Shown here one piece after another: positions 62,865 to 64,000 of a stretch of DNA of 64,000 nucleotides. Source of the stretch: Korobacter sp963703075 (GTDB taxonomy: Bacteria > Acidobacteriota > Terriglobia > Terriglobales > Acidobacteriaceae); assembly GCA_963703075.1 (NCBI GenBank), contig OY969786.1, forward strand, positions 2,294,001 to 2,358,000, given 5' to 3'. A program made the position numbers and the translations under genes. The notes beneath the pieces are model-generated. The model was not told where the DNA came from and searched no databases. It saw only the letters and a list, made by a program, of their open reading frames with translations. How positions within the stretch are numbered: the first letter of the stretch is position 1; each line of letters starts with the position of its first letter.

Positions 62865-64000
62865 CTACTCAGCTCCGCTCGTAGCCGCCGCCGGTGACGC
62901 CGTAGGCGCTCCCGAATCGATCAGGCTCTCCCGGTCTTCGGCGCGGAAGAGCAGCACGTCGCAGTCGCTTCCCTTCTCGCAACTCACCAGCACCCGGCGG
63001 AACACGCGGTACTCTCCGTCCGGCAGCGTCAGCGGATACTGCATTGCCGTGAGTGCCTTCACCGCCGGCTTCAACCCCTCGGCGCCCGTTTTGAATTCCG
63101 CATCGCTCGCTTTACGCGAACTCGTGAAAGTCAAGACGAACTCTGCCTTCCCGTTCCAGCCCGCATTCGTCATCTTGAGCTTGCGTTGCGACATCATCGC
63201 CGCACTCGCTGCCTGGATGCGAGCTTCTACGTCCGCGTCTCGCTTCAATCCCGCCAGCACCACAAGCTTCTCGCGGTACCGGCTCACCGGACGATCGCCC
63301 GCCAACGCCATCGCATAAAAATCAGCGGCGCTCTTCTTGTCATTCTTCTTCTCGGCAAAGATGGCCAGGTGTTCGGCGATCTCCGAGTGCTGGTCTTCAT
63401 CCCAGGCCGCCTGAATGAACGACTCTGCTTCTTTTTGCTTGCCTTCCTTGTAGTACACCCACCCCAGCGTGTCCCACGCCGCGGCCAGGCTCGACGTGAG
63501 CAGCGGCCCTACCTTCAGCACCCGTTCGGCGGGAAGATTTCGCAGGTACGATTGCGTCGTGCTCACCGAGCTTTGCGCATATTGCTCCGCGCGGTCGAGT
63601 TTCACGTCCTTGTCAGCCAGTGCGTACGCAATGTCATTCCACGTGCTCGGATTATTCGTGTCCAGCTTCAGCGAATCCTCGAATGCGCTGATCGCCTTGT
63701 CCGTCTGCCCGGTATTCAGGTAGGCGTTCCCCAGCAGGTAGTGTGCCACCGGCGCTTGCGGCGTGATGGAAACTGCGCGCTCCAGCTCGGGCACCGCCGC
63801 CTTATAGTCTTCGCGCACAATATAAATTTGTCCAATGGCGATGTGCGCGCCCTTGTCCAGCGGGTTGATTTCGATCTGCGCCTGGAATGCCTTCAGGGCC
63901 TCGTCATACTTGTGCTGCAAGGTGTAAACCTGCCCGAGCCCGTTATTCGCCAGGTCGTCGTAAGGATTGACCTTCAGCTGATGCTGGTACGCCTCCAGCG
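62865..64000 (-). CDS. TPR-repeat protein, N-terminal part cut by the window edge
   Basis: A partial reading frame that runs off the end of the window and continues in frame to 64000. It has at least five tetratricopeptide units (for example YDEALKAFQAQIEINPLDKGAHIAIGQIY, and VAHYLLGNAYLNTGQTDKAISAFEDSLKLDTNNPSTWNDIAYAL). After these comes a C-terminal beta-rich domain (KAEFVLTFTSSRKASDAEFKTGAE, LPDGEYRVFRRVLVSCEKGSDCDVLLF) and a short Pro/Ala tail. Similar proteins often carry a transglutaminase-like or DUF3857 domain at the N-terminus, which cannot be seen here. Function unknown. Confidence 0.8.
   Translation of the reverse strand, partial: LEAYQHQLKVNPYDDLANNGLGQVYTLQHKYDEALKAFQAQIEINPLDKGAHIAIGQIYIVREDYKAAVPELERAVSITPQAPVAHYLLGNAYLNTGQTDKAISAFEDSLKLDTNNPSTWNDIAYALADKDVKLDRAEQYAQSSVSTTQSYLRNLPAERVLKVGPLLTSSLAAAWDTLGWVYYKEGKQKEAESFIQAAWDEDQHSEIAEHLAIFAEKKNDKKSAADFYAMALAGDRPVSRYREKLVVLAGLKRDADVEARIQAASAAMMSQRKLKMTNAGWNGKAEFVLTFTSSRKASDAEFKTGAEGLKPAVKALTAMQYPLTLPDGEYRVFRRVLVSCEKGSDCDVLLFRAEDRESLIDSGAPTASPAAATSGAE

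Overview
The window (GC-rich, dense, mostly minus-strand coding) reads like a chromosomal segment of an acidobacterium, probably Terriglobia/Koribacter-like. That placement is inferred from gene content: an alternative complex III operon joined to a caa3-type oxidase, several DUF885 and HTTM proteins, and a pst/pho block next to an acyl-CoA synthetase/acyltransferase fusion. No rRNA, tRNA, CRISPR array, phage or insertion sequence was seen.

Layout. 0.15-2.4 kb: a B12-dependent acyl-CoA mutase large subunit whose substrate residues fit isobutyryl-CoA mutase rather than methylmalonyl-CoA mutase, then a VOC protein. 2.4-8.3 kb: an HTTM membrane-protein trio, a DUF885 hydrolase and an AsmA-like protein. 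8.3-13.7 kb: leuABCD (leuA lacks its regulatory domain, leuD is frameshifted) with a divergent LysR gene. 13.8-23.1 kb: a Tat-exported spermidine-dehydrogenase-like flavoprotein, a second DUF885 protein, two MarR genes with similar operators flanking purB, a cysteine-rich MarR gene overlapping arsM, and a stand-alone GlmS-type isomerase domain. 23.1-31.3 kb: a compact six-gene operon for an HD protein, an MmgE/PrpD protein, an aconitase, an isocitrate-dehydrogenase-like enzyme, a CitD-CitE fusion and CitF. 31.5-43.8 kb: an AMP-ligase/ACP/PlsC fusion, an ArsR regulator, and the phosphate block phoU-pstB-pst(CA fusion)-pstS with a Pho-box-like site, a broken second phoU and phoBR. 43.9-47.8 kb: a large FAD/Fe-S dehydrogenase and a zinc-ribbon membrane protein. 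48.0-60.7 kb: actABCDEF, a small membrane protein, SCO1 and coxBACD. 61-64 kb: a PoxB-like TPP enzyme and a partial TPR protein.

How the genes work together. The act-cox operon would pass electrons from quinol through ActABCDEF to the caa3 oxidase, with SCO supplying copper; the nearby FAD/Fe-S dehydrogenase and PoxB-like enzyme could feed quinone. The phosphate block is a complete sense-and-import unit. The prpD-acn-idh-citDE-citF operon looks like a dedicated route for citrate or a citrate analogue and is the best candidate for an undescribed pathway.

Five otherwise well-conserved genes (leuD, the second phoU, the FAD/Fe-S dehydrogenase, SCO1, actB) are interrupted by seven frame-changing lesions. 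At least five lie at or within a few bases of GGACC on the coding strand and another at GGAACC, in different codon phases. This points to a DNA-level cause (modified-base sequencing error or a targeted mutational process) rather than gene decay or programmed frameshifting.
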